Assembly (NCBI RefSeq): GCF_901933205.1
Contig: NC_044582.1
Span: 16,136,820 to 16,200,819 of the forward strand
DNA: 64,000 nt
Origin: Camarhynchus parvulus
Taxonomy: Eukaryota; Chordata; Aves; Passeriformes; Thraupidae
Reading direction: 5' to 3'
Part shown: positions 1 to 12,125 of the stretch, piece after piece
How the letters are laid out: each line of letters starts with the position of its first letter
Position numbering within the stretch: position 1 is the stretch's first letter
Position numbers and translations under genes: made by a program
Notes under the pieces: model-generated
Database searches by the model: none
Seen by the model: only the letters and a program-made list of their open reading frames with translations
What the model was told of the DNA's origin: nothing

Positions 1-1083
1 CACAATGCAGCCCTTGTTTACCACCATATGGAGGTGCACACACAGAATCCTCCAAAAGTAAAGAAAGCAAAGGCTTAAAAGGCAGGAGTCAAGAGCCTCC
101 CTTTTGACAAAAGTAGCCTATTTCGACAGCTGATTCCCTCCTTTAAAAGCACACATAAAATAAATACAGGTCACAAAAATTAACAAATCATCATAACTGT
201 CTAACACATCCTGGGCTGGCTGCGGAAAAACAAGATCATTTTGGATTTATATCTCTAAGTATGGGATTTCCTGGACAGCTAATATCCACAAACAATCAAA
301 CACAGAGGACCATGAGAAAGAAGCAGCGTTATTTCAAATTTGAGCTGAGAGTCGTGATTTTTAAAGGGCTGAAACAGGAACTGGAGCTGAAATCTGAAGC
401 AAGTAAATTCCTTTACTAGGCACTGATGGACACTGTTGTGTTTCTCTTGGCCTTGGCAAAGGCTTTTAGGTCACTGGGTTTGGGATATTACAGCAGACAA
501 AAATCTTCGAACCACAGAAACTTCAAAAATGACAAATAACTTGAATCTCTCCCCCATGCTCAAAAGAAGAAAAAGCCCTAATGATAATTCTCTAAAAAGA
601 GTCGAACCTTTTTATGAGACCTGTTGCCAATATTAGTGCCACCAAATGATCTCATCTTTCATTCTGGCTAAATTCCAACACACAATTTCATTAACCCAGG
701 TACTGCAGGTGATAAAACTCATTTTTCCCTAAAGAGACAGCTAAAAAGTACCAGTTATACATTTATGAAGTACCAGCAATCAAAATTATGGATTTTCTAA
801 AAGGTTTTTAACTACTTTTATTGAAAGGAAAATCGCTGTCTCAGACTTTTGTGACACTATTGCTAATAATAAATTTTACCATTTAGACATCGCAGTAATA
901 TGGTAGACAGTGTCAATAAAAGTATGAAACAAAGATGATCCCTGTCTTTTAAGGAATGCTTTCTGATTACACACCGGAAATTATAATGGGAAACATAAAC
1001 TAAGTGCACCTTTAAGAGAGGAAAAAAGTGGATAATGCAAGGTGATGGACCTTGCTACATATATCTCATCAGCAGAAGTATTT

Positions 1084-1107
1084 AATATATATATGTGTGT
1101 GTGTGTT
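1084..1107. repeat. (TA)n(TG)n microsatellite
   Basis: A short compound run of TA then TG dinucleotides, directly before a long A-rich tract. Confidence 0.75.
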
Positions 1108-1117
1108 TAAAGCATGT

Positions 1118-1332
1118 ATGAAAATAAAATAGAAATAAAGTTACAATATTGAAGTAAATAAAAATAGTAGAATAAATAATGACCTAATGGCATTTGTTAA
1201 TGACTGTTAATACATACACGATAAAATACATAATGAGAATTAAAATAAGAAAAATGACAATTAAAATAATAGAATAAAATAATAAAAATTACAATAATTT
1301 TTAAAAATCAATTAAAAATAATGAAATAGGAA
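1118..1332. repeat. A-rich low-complexity tract
   Basis: About 215 bases made almost entirely of A and T, with strong A excess on the plus strand and repeated AAATAA/AATAAA-like words. It ends abruptly against the GC-rich island at 1350. The A-excess is on the wrong side to be the poly(A) tail of a minus-strand retrocopy of the island, so I treat it as simple low-complexity DNA. Confidence 0.7.
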
Positions 1333-1349
1333 TTCAGGGGGTTATTTGG

Positions 1350-1800
1350 AGCTGGCCGGCTGCTCGGCTGCCCGGGAGGGGCAGGAGCGGGGCCGTGTCG
1401 GGGCTGCCGCTGCTCCCGGGGATGCTCCCGGTGCCTCTCCCGCTCCCAGCAGCATTCCCGGGAGCACTAGAGGGCACTGTGGGATTTGGGCCACCCCGGC
1501 CTCCGCCGCCGCGGGGGTCCCGAGCCCCAGCCCTGCCCGGGGGTGGTTCGGGGGCTGTGGAAGCAGCGGGAGCCGGTGCCGGACCGGCCCCATCCCAAGA
1601 CGTGCCGGGCTCGGCACCGGCGGCTGCCGGCGGGCGCGGCCGCGTCCCCCCGTACGGGACGGGGCCGCGATCCCGCAGCTTCCCCCTGCCGGGGGGGGTC
1701 CCGCCGGCCCTACAGAAACCCGAAACACCCACCCGGAGCCCGGCCTTTCCCTGCCCTCGCTGCCTGTGCGATTAAACAGTCCGCGCCGTGCGGATGATTT
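1350..1800. promoter_or_regulatory. Orphan intronic CpG island
   Basis: About 450 bases very rich in G, C and CpG (runs such as CCGCCGCGGGGGTCC and GGCGGGCGCGGCCGCG) set in strongly AT-rich DNA. Frames are open on both strands for up to about 160 codons, as expected from composition, and the predicted proteins are low-complexity Pro/Ala/Gly/Arg. No known exon lies nearby. It could be an intronic promoter, an enhancer or insulator with a CpG island, or a lineage-specific GC-rich insertion. Sequence alone does not decide. Confidence 0.65.
1464..1477 (+). promoter_or_regulatory. Candidate CTCF binding site, forward
   Basis: The bases GCACTAGAGGGCAC fit the CTCF core consensus CCASYAGRKGGCRS at every position except the first. 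The site lies inside the orphan CpG island. A single motif match is weak evidence of binding. Confidence 0.4.
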
Positions 1801-4800
1801 CAGTGCAGAACGCTCTGCCATGCAAAACGAGCGCAATTAATGCCTTTGAAACAATTTATGATTTCCGGCCTACTTCAACATGTATTAGCATATACCTGGT
1901 TTCTTTAATATACACTTTGTTTTTCCAAAACCACAAACATAGTTGCTGGAATTTCATGTGGAAGTGCTTAAGGGGTTGAAAGTTAACACCTTTGTGAGCC
2001 GAGCAGTCTCACAGTTGCTGCTAAACAAAAGCCTCTTTGTAGAAGCTTTCTCGAAATGTTTTCTTAACATGTTCCAAGTAGTTTTAGGCAGGCAACTAAA
2101 GTAAACAAGATGTTACCATGATAAAAACACTTGTGAAAACATTACAGAGTGCACTTAGTAGTTTCTTTCACATAAACTCCCCTTCATTTCATCAAAGTTA
2201 AATGCACATGAAGCAGATTACCAGCATCACTGCAACACGGGACTGCTACATCTCTCCAAAGGTCTATGTCCTTTCTTTTAAAGAATATATTTGATTTAAA
2301 AATGCTACAGCCAGGATAAAACACGTCTAACCCACAATCAAATTATAGGGGAAAAAAAAAGGGAGGGCTGAGGAATAATAAAACCCTATTCAGCCTTCTG
2401 AATTTTTTGCCCTGGCTACCCTGCTGAATAAACCACCCTCCCTCCACCCGGGATTTCCTGAACAACTTGCTGCATAAGGGGTATATATTCTTATCTTCCA
2501 CGGTCTTTAAACACATGCAAATGAAATCAAGGATATAGTCAATTTTGCAGGAAAGTCGCTCTGTGCTACTAATTGCTCCTTTCCCACCTGTGAGAAGGGC
2601 CCTGGTTAACAGGCCAGACACGTGTGCACCCTCCAGCCCTCACCTTGCTCCCTGCAGCCTGGCAGAGGCCACGGGGTCACCGCCCTGAGACTGGACTTGT
2701 TTTTGTTTTTAGGCTCAGGGAGTGCTCTGGAGCATGCAGGGTGCTGCTGCTTCATTAGGCAGAGCAGCAGCCCCTGCTGCTATCAGTTAGCTCTGACTGA
2801 TAACGCATCACATGATAACCAATGGCTGATGGATTCGAAACAGAAACACAACACAACGACTTGCTAAAACTGCAACTTATTTCAAAAAGAAACAGGGAAA
2901 TAAATGCGTACAATAGCCCGTGTATCTGCTGGTTCTGATAAGCATCCTCCTGTTGGCTGTGAGTGAAAGACAACTAGGATCGTTATTTGTACAGTATTTA
3001 TCTTTGAAATCAAGGGCCCTGTGGTGTACCTCACCTTGGGAACAAACACTACAGAATGATCACAGAAGAGTGTCAAATCTCTGGTTTTGATTTACCAACA
3101 GTTATGATATTTCTTCCTCAGGAGGAAAAGAAATGAACCATGTTTTAGACCTGCGAGTCCTTTTTTCTCCCTTAACTGAAGAATCATTTTATTGGCATAC
3201 AGGGCCTTCATTCCACATACAACTTCTCTTTGCCTTTTCACAAGGTAAGTGAAATTAAGCAATACTCGATACACAGGCTGTATTTCACTTGGTAAACAAG
3301 AGCTTTTCCCTTGAGGGGGCCATCAAAAGAGTGTCACAGATTACACAAGCATCAGAAAGAAACTTCAACCATCTACCTGTTATCTTTTCATTGAGTAATG
3401 AATTCTGATAAACATAATTTTAAGGCAACATAATTTTAAGGACAGATGCTCCACAGGAGACATGGAAGGCTACAGCATTTTATGAAGTGACACTCACTTC
3501 TTAACAGTGTCAATACACTGCTCAGGGATATCCATTTCTGCATTTGTTCTGGGTTAAATATCACTCTGAACAGTAAGACTTTGGACACTGCAGCATTTGG
3601 ATGAGAAAATTTAGGTGATAAGTTTAGAAAGCTCACACAAAATATTTCTGTTGAAAGCTTTCAATGGAGACAAAAGCTAGACTGATAGTGAAAAAAAATA
3701 GAACTGATGGAGCAGCTTCAAGTCCAACCTGGACTGGTGACAGTTTGCCGGTTATTCCTAATTACTGACTGCTGCATGTTATCTCCTCCAGGTGAACTGG
3801 TGGACTGGGTCTGTGTACTGAAACACCTCCAAAATACCATATAAAAAACCAGCCCTGCCTCCATGCTTGTGATTAAGAGCCGTGTTTTCTATGCATGGCC
3901 ACCTCAAGCAGACCACTCAAGATTCTTATGGAATCTTCCTGAAAGCTCTCACCTGGAACACAGGACTAGCACAGGAAGCAAAGGTGGCACAATCTGACCA
4001 TATGTGACCACACACTTTATTCTGCTATCTAAGGCTACCACAGCACCTTTCCCTTGCACTTACAGCAGTAAATTGAGAATTGTTTTAAAGGTCTAAATGC
4101 TATAGTATGGCATATGAATATAAATGAGCTGGCAAGTATGGCAAGATTAGCATTTATTTCACTTAAGTGAACAACAGGATGAATTACAAGGAATGAGGCC
4201 ACCCTTCATGGAAATTTATGACTAGTACCTTCTTATTTTGTAATCCTCTTGTAATGAGAACCTTCTCATTACTGTACTATTCCTCACTTGTAATACATGT
4301 TAACAGTAGGACCAACGCCGCTCCTACGAACTCAGGAGGGTTTTGCCAGTGGAACCACAACCGGTCCATTCTGTTCTGAGAGCAAAACCCTATCTGTATC
4401 ATCTAACATCACCCAACAAACATTCTCTGCTTGCTTTTGCCCTTCCCTCCCTCACATAAAAATCCAGGGAACCACCCTAGAAACAGCAGGTATAGCTGAA
4501 CCTTTTGGGAGTAAGTCTACTTATTCATCCTGAAGAACCTCATGCATTTATGTGGACTAACTTCACGAGATGACTACTCTAAATGGGAGAAAAGTTTGTC
4601 CCTTTGTGCATTTAAATCACAAACACTGCTTGAGTGGCTGGTCTTTAGTGATCTTACAACTAACCAGCCACAGAACTTGAGCAAAGATCAGGGACAAACC
4701 TTCAGCAACCTGGATGCACCCACAGCACGTGTGTACCTGGCGTCCTACCCAGACAAAGAACTCTTTTGTGACGGGAACAGGGGTGAGGCTGATGGTTTAG

Positions 4801-5287
4801 TTGTGGAGCAGCCATGTGCAAGCTATTAGGGCTCTGAGGTCCTTCCCTGCATCGGGATGCACGCACTACCACACACTAGTCCATAATGCACTGTTTATGC
4901 AATGTGTAAAATTGTGTTCTTTGGCAGCAAGGAAAAGGTCTGCAGCAAACTGCAGGGGCCCAATTAATATAATTATAGTTTATTTTTAGTAGTGTAGACT
5001 TTGTTCATTAGTTACTTATTTGACATAAATTAAATTTCACGTGATGTTCTGCAATTCTCTGTTCAATTATGGAGTTAATTTAAGACTAGATTTCTAAATT
5101 AAAGTGAAATCAAGGTTAAAACAAGGTTTTATTATTTACATGATCGATACTGCAACTTAAAAATTATTTAAATAAAATAAAAAAATAAAGCTACGGAACT
5201 GCAAACGCTATTTTATAGCAATACACTGAACAAGACCATAATTTCCCCATGGGGCTAATTTACTATCCCCTGTTAAAACGTTCTTGA

Positions 5288-5356
5288 GCCTGATCCAAAA
5301 GCCACTGAAGTGAAAGGGAGCTCTCTGTTGACTTCAATGGGCTTTGCATCAGGCCC
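5288..5356. repeat. Ancient hairpin repeat (CCTGATCC...GGATCAGG type)
   Basis: An imperfect inverted repeat with arms of about 33 bases. The left arm begins GCCTGATCCAAAAGCC and the right arm ends GGGCTTTGCATCAGGCCC, with TGACTTCAATGG in the middle. From memory this resembles a hairpin element common in turtle, crocodilian and bird DNA. I cannot assign a formal family name. Confidence 0.55.
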
Positions 5357-5429
5357 GGGGTGAGTGACAGCACACAGAATTTCAAGGCATGCTTTCTGTA
5401 CAATGCAAGTGCCAAAAAAACCATCCTTA

Positions 5430-5654
<225 letters not shown>

Positions 5655-7665
5655 TCATGGTACCCGCTGACTCTTGCCCATGGTTTTTCAAAACAGAATT
5701 AAATACCATTTGCAGTGTGAAACATGTGTCATTCTTACTTAGCTATCCTCCTACATTTCATTCATTAATTAAGAGGTTTGTAAAGAATTTAAATTAACAC
5801 GGACGGGGGAGAAATCATTTGACAGACCTGCTTAATATCCTGCTTGATATTTTGCTAAAAAATTTATGAACATTGCATATTTACAACTCAACTTCATCGA
5901 GAAGTCATCTCCATACAGCAGTGTCCCATTACACTACAACACAGCCGGACCTGAGGCTTTCCTCATGGCTACAGAAAGGAAAGCATCAAATTTGCAGCCT
6001 TGGCTGTCCCACCATGTTATTTATTTACTAGGTTGGGGCTTTTTCTGATTGTTTTTTTCTTCTTACAGGCTGTTTCACTGCACAAATACAGCCCACTTAC
6101 ATCCCAAGAAAGAAGATTTGAGACGTATTTTCAAATGCAAAATTCACCATAAAGAATAGGGGGCATGCAATCAAAGGATTCCTCAGCACGAGGGGTTAGT
6201 GGGGGCTATTAACTTTGCCTAAGATTGGGCAGGAACGTCACAGAGCCTCCTAACTACTGAACCCAGGGTTAAAGCAAAAAATTCATATGAGCACTAAGGG
6301 GTTAATCCTCCAGCGGGATTCCAATCAATACGTAATGATTTGGCTGCACTGATCCAAGTCATGAGATGCTTTGATCCAGGCCATGTGGTGCTCAGGGAAA
6401 TGTATCTGTTGCACTCACTGATGAACCATATTCTAAAATATCTTCTTTATTCAACTTCTGCATGGAAACTTCCTAAGGAAAGGAATTATTTTTTTGCAAC
6501 AATCTCCATAACCTTAAATGACTTTAAAATCAAAATGTCAAAATAATATTGAAATCTTTATTTTATGCTCACACGCGTATCTATTTTTCATGGCAAATCT
6601 TTTTGCTACAGTATGTCTGTGCTGTATTATGGACTTCAAACATACACAAAGGATATGAACACATACCAGCATCTAGGTGTGGCTTTTATGACTTGCTTCA
6701 TCCTGGATTACAGGTAACGTTATGGATAAATGCCTACTTTTTGTAATTTTACTTTTACACACACCTGGAAATGCTGTTTATTCTTCTTCTGTAATATTAT
6801 CTGTCTGTGCACTCTGACAAAATTGTGTTCTTGTATTATTTCACATGCACTGGAGAGCCAGATCCCTGTAAATACACTCCTGAGATGTCATCCCAAGCAC
6901 ATATTAGTTGGAAGAGAAATTCCTGCCCAGATTATGCCACTTTTGACTGATTACTGAAGGTGCTTTTAAAAATTACTTTACATTGAAAAAATAATTTAAA
7001 AAGTACTGACTAGAAAAGGTATTATGAGTTTTACATGAACCTAATTAATTATTTCATTAATATAATTTTTTTGGCTGTTTACAAATAGTCTTTCAAGCAT
7101 AAATATATCTATGTGCAAGGTAATTTCCTAAAAAAACCAACAGTAGGTGAAGAGCCTTACAAAGGCCTTCTCTATATACAAATACTATACTGGTTTAGCT
7201 GAATCAGTATTTTAAAAAATGTTCAAGTGAGGAGGATCTCGATAAAGTTTTTAAAAGAACTAAGGAACCAATGCATTATTTGCAAGGAAATTAAAAAAAA
7301 AATCCTGAGCCACACATTTCCTCAGCTGAGGAAGAGGCAGAATGGCTGAAGAACATCATGCACCCAAGCCAGAGGCATATGGTCAAACATCCTCTATATA
7401 CACCTGAAAATTCAGAAAATAATGGGGCTTATCATCTGTTTCTATACCTGGATACAGCAAAGGGTGAGACAGGAGGCTTTCATGTTAACACTCCATTAAA
7501 ATCCATAAAGACTACATATGAGAGTTATGATTTCAGCGTGTTTGGAAGAACAAAAAAAGAGGAAAAAAAAAAGAAAAAAGCAGTGAAGCAATGTATGAAT
7601 CTACCCAGTGCATGTTACCCACACACTGGGACTTGTGATGGCCAAGTAAGGAGTCAGTCCCCCAT

Positions 7666-7725
7666 GGGGTTTAAGCACTGTAAATCTCATTATAATATCA
7701 ACAGGAGTCACATGGCTTAAACCCC
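7666..7725. repeat. 11-bp perfect inverted repeat, 38-base loop
   Basis: GGGGTTTAAGC at 7666-7676 is exactly complementary to GCTTAAACCCC at 7715-7725. The loop is AT-rich. It may be the core of an old hairpin repeat or a structured intronic RNA element. No family is recognised. Confidence 0.5.
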
Positions 7726-10700
7726 CAGCAGGATTTTTAAAGTTTCTCTGTGAGAGCCTAAAGGCCATGGCCAAGTACACGGAAAGAGCCCTACTGAGAT
7801 TTGTATTTATTTTTTAAATCCAAGTGCAAATCTCTTTTCTTTCCAGGGAACTTGCACAAGACAAGACAAACTATGCAGGACGTGACACCCTGGTATTGTG
7901 TCCAAAGAAAATGATGGAATGACCAAGACAATATCAAACTCTAATGATGCTCAGGATGTCAAAGGCTCGTGCTGTCAATAACCATAAAGGCTGGTGCTGA
8001 CTGTAAATGGGAACTTAAAAGGTCACTTTGCTAACTCGATGTTACGCGTAACACGCTTAACACCTACGCAGAGCTTCCACTGCCATTCAACCAAGAAGAG
8101 GAACTACTTCAACTTACCAAAAATAAGACATTTCAAAGAGGAAAAAAACCTCTCAGTCCTGAAAGACAAATGCCAGCCCTCTCTGCAGGCACTGTGCCAT
8201 TCCGAAGGCAGCAACTCCCATCCTGCTCGGGGGGGTTTCAGCCATGCCTTTCGGTGACCTTTATGTGTCAGTATCAGATTACTGCTATTTTATCCATCCC
8301 ACTTTTGAAGATATTATAGATTGCCACTTGTTCCCTGATAGAGCCTGAAGAAGCACCTCAAAACAAAACAAAGAGCGGGTTTATACAGAGGCGGATGTAA
8401 CGCACAAAGGATACAGCCAGTGGAAATGAATGGAGAACTCTGTTGAACTGATCTAAGTACTCACTGTGTTTGGCCAAATAGAGGTGGAAAAAGAAGATTT
8501 TAATCCTGTACATAAATAAACAGCTTTGTGAGCACGATGCAAACCTATAATCTGAAACTGTTCACTGATATTTTGCCTGCACACAAGCACAGCTTCTGGA
8601 TGCATCCTAGGTCTCGCTGCCGGAGACAGACTTTTAGAAGATCTGAGCATTGGCAAGCAGAAGCAAGTTTTAGGTCTGTTTGATTTCTAATGACACATTA
8701 GAGTAGGTGTTTGTTTCTGTCACTCTCTCCTTCCCAGGAATGCATATTCATGGTGGGGTACTGGTGATGCAACACCAGTTAGTGGAAATCATTTTATAAC
8801 AAGACATAATTTTCGAAGTACTGAAGGAATAAATGACGTAAATTCAAGACAACATGGGGTTTCTTTCTCTTCGTAAGGTACTTGCATAAAAAGTAGTTAA
8901 TGCAATAGAATTACATCCAAATAATGCAATAGTGATGCATTATTACATTGAACTACAGCAAAGAACACTGGCAAGTGAAATGTCTTGCATAAGTCACTTA
9001 TTCAGGACGTACAAGAGAATAACAAAATCCATGTGCGCGACTGAAAACTGTGTAAGTGTCCACTTATTTTTTGCTGCTTCCAGCTCTGTTTCCAGTACAG
9101 AGGGGAAGGGAAAAGGGACAGGCACTTCCACAGCTTGTCTGGGCCTGCTGGCTAGAAGAGAGGAAATTTAACCTCTTCCTTCTTCCCCCTACATTGCCCC
9201 ATAACCCCAAGGATCTCCAGAGGGTCTGGTAGCAACTTCACCTCCCATTCCTACAGCGATGGCTGTACTTGCACAGCCCACTCCTGCCAGCCACTCACCT
9301 TCTGGAATACACCTGCTGCGCTACAGCACCCTGGAAGAACCACACTCTGGGACACAACAGCACAGGAGACAGAGACACCAGAGAAAGCCAAGTGCTGATG
9401 GACAGTAAAAATGACACCCCAAAGTGAGATGGGAACATGCTGGGTATTGGGGAAAGCAGTGACCAAAACCCTGGCATGAAAGCTCCCCGTGTTCTTTAAA
9501 TGGTTTCATTCAATCCCTATTTATTAACCACTGGGAACTGGATGGAACTCAGTACTGTGTTTGTATACCCACTAGCTAAGAAGTCATAGGTAGATACAAT
9601 CCAGCTAAGCAGAAGCCTCAGTGTCTGTGCTTCTGCCACACAGTGGACCATATTTTAAATATTCATGATGCTGACACATACTTCATAATTCCACTCTCTT
9701 TCTTCCACATCTGCTTGGGCCAATGATCTTTGCCAAAACACTGGGGGAAGTCAGTGATGTAGAGAAGCATCCTTGACTTTGTATTACATTTATGAAGCAT
9801 CTGCTCACGTTCTAACAGAGCTCAGAACATGCCTGAGCCACCTGCATGCTGAAAAATCAATACCACATCTCCTGCTTTCCTCCTGCAAGGAGCTGAAGCA
9901 CAGCACCCTCACAAAGTGCAGAACTGCCTTTTTAATTTTACTTTATTCCTCAGGGTCATTGGGAAGTGACCTCATCTTTGCCAGCTGCCATGAAACTGAT
10001 ATCTGTGTACAGCCCAGGCAGGAGCATGGGGCTCTGTCTCACACCACATTCCCCCTCTCTCTGATTTAAATGGCACAGCCAGTGAAGCAAAATGCCACAA
10101 TTTTGGTCCTGTACAGGAGAAGAAGACACACAGCTGGGAAGCAACACGGCTCTCCCAGAGTTGTGACTGCTTGGTGAGCTCTAAAGCTCATCAAAAGGCA
10201 CTGAAAGAGTAAGGCTGCCGAAAAAGTCACAATTATCTGAGTCAGAAACACTCACTGTAACTGATTTTAAAATGAAACGGAAGAAGTAATGATTAAATCA
10301 TTGTACAAACTGTACTCAAGTGCAAGTTCCTGCCTTCATGAGAGAATCAACTGAACACAGATGCAAAAATGTGTTTTGCAGTGAAGTTCCACCAGTGAAA
10401 ATCCCTTCAAATTCTTAGTAAGGTGGCACAGCACCTCTTTCCTCTCTAAACTGTGAATTAAAAAACCCCAACCAATAACTAAAAAAAAACCCCAAAAAAA
10501 CCAACTTCTAGATACTCATGCTCCTGTTCAAGCCTCAGAAACAGCCCAGGAAGCAGATATGTGATCTATACAGGGGGCAGTCTGGGCAGGATGATGCCTC
10601 TCCACCACTGGATAAAGCTTAGCAGAAGGTCACGGGCATGCAGGAGAGCTGGAATTTGATGTCAGTGGTCAGTGACAGCTCTTTCTACAACTAGCTTGCA

Positions 10701-11629
10701 AATTTTTGGATGCTTTTTAGAGGAGCATTTCTCCTCTTCCTCACTACTATAGTCCACGTCCAGTCCTAGGACTAGAACCGGCTCATGTTTTACATCAAGC
10801 CCTATTGGAAGTAACAAGAGGTTATATTACATTTTAAATGACTACACCAATTTAAGACAAATCAAGTTAAAACTGCAGCCCACAGGCTGAAATCCTCTCT
10901 TCTAATCGGTGTGCACTAACTTGTGTACTCCTGTAGCATAAGAAGGGAAACAGCAGTGCTGCTGTAACACGAGGCCACCTCTGCTCTCCAAATCACTGCT
11001 CTCCATTTATCCCTCTTGTGGCACCATTCCCTAAATTCTCGTTCTGCAAGGAGAACACTGGAGAATCTGCAGCAAGACTAAGACAAAATCTGGCTGACAT
11101 TCCCCTTCCCTTCTACCCCCACCCTCACTGCAAAGAGCAGAACCAGACTGGATAATTATAAGCATCATCTTCTGGTTTTGATCTATCCACTGATGGTCTG
11201 GATTATTAATCAACGTTATGACCCTCCAGCACTTTAACACATTCTCCTTCCAGTGGCAGTCCCTCTTCCAGCCCTGCAGGGAAACTGCCACAGGGCCTGG
11301 ACAGTCACTGCCCTACATCCCTTCCTTGGAGAAATTAAATGTATTTCTAGAGCATTTAAAAGAAATGCCCATTGCAAAAAATCCATCACTTATCTCTGGT
11401 ACAAATTCCACTCCTGCATTTGAATTAACGAGTTTCTCTATGATTTAAAACTCTTTATTTTTTTATTTCAACCTTGTGCCTAGGTACTGTGGTGAAAAGT
11501 ACATCAAATATACCCAGACACACACGATTTGAAACGCCGGATTTTAAATTCCAGCACTGCTAACTAATGAGAACAATTTTTTCCTTCTTCTTCTTTGTAG
11601 CATCACTTCATGTACTTACATACCATAAT

Positions 11630-12125
11630 CATATCCTCCTAGAGCCTCTATTTTTCCAGGGTGTAGATCTTTAATTCCTTTTAATCTGTCTTCATAGCCT
11701 ATTCCCTCCAACTCCTTTATCATCCTAGCTGCTCTCCTCTATATTTGCTCTAGCTTCCCTTTATCCTTTCTGCAAGAGAGTGGCCAATTGTACATCACAC
11801 TCAATGTGGTTTAACTGGTTCTGCATAAAGTAGAACAGGAAAAAAAAAAAGGACTCGGATGCAACATGCATGTTTATGCCTCCCATGACTGCATTTACCT
11901 TTTTGACTGACATGGCACAGAGTGTCCCACCTTAATTTCTCAACCCCGATTATGCCTCAGCCATTTCCCACACAACCGATGCTGAGCAGCTGACGTGTCA
12001 TGTCAAACCCGCAGTTTGGAATTTTGATTTCCTAGCTGGGCTACTTTCTACTTATCCCTGCTAAATCTCATTTTATTCCTCTCTGAACAGTCTCCTAATT
12101 TATTCAGATTAAAACGGATTGATTC
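11630..12125 (-). mobile_element. Ancient L3/CR1-like LINE fragment
   Basis: The plus strand reads like the complement of an old CR1/L3-clade LINE 3' region. Recognisable blocks in order are the CTTTATCATCCTAGCTGCTC segment (11716 on), a CACACTCAATGTGGT block, ACTGCATTTACCTTTTTGAC (about 11890) and CTACTTATCCCTGCTAAATC with TCATTTTATTCC (about 12050). The order matches the family as I remember it, so the element's sense strand is minus. It is heavily diverged, has no open frame and is a fossil. The ends are approximate. Confidence 0.6.

Noticed and set aside
1118..1800. Processed retrocopy: GC-rich body plus A-rich tail
   Set aside because: The A-rich side is at the left on the plus strand, so for a plus-strand copy it is at the 5' end and for a minus-strand copy it would read as poly(T). 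Neither fits a poly(A) tail.
1334..1840. Overlapping open frames of 103-164 codons on both strands
   Set aside because: Same composition effect in the orphan CpG island. No recognisable domain and no preferred frame.
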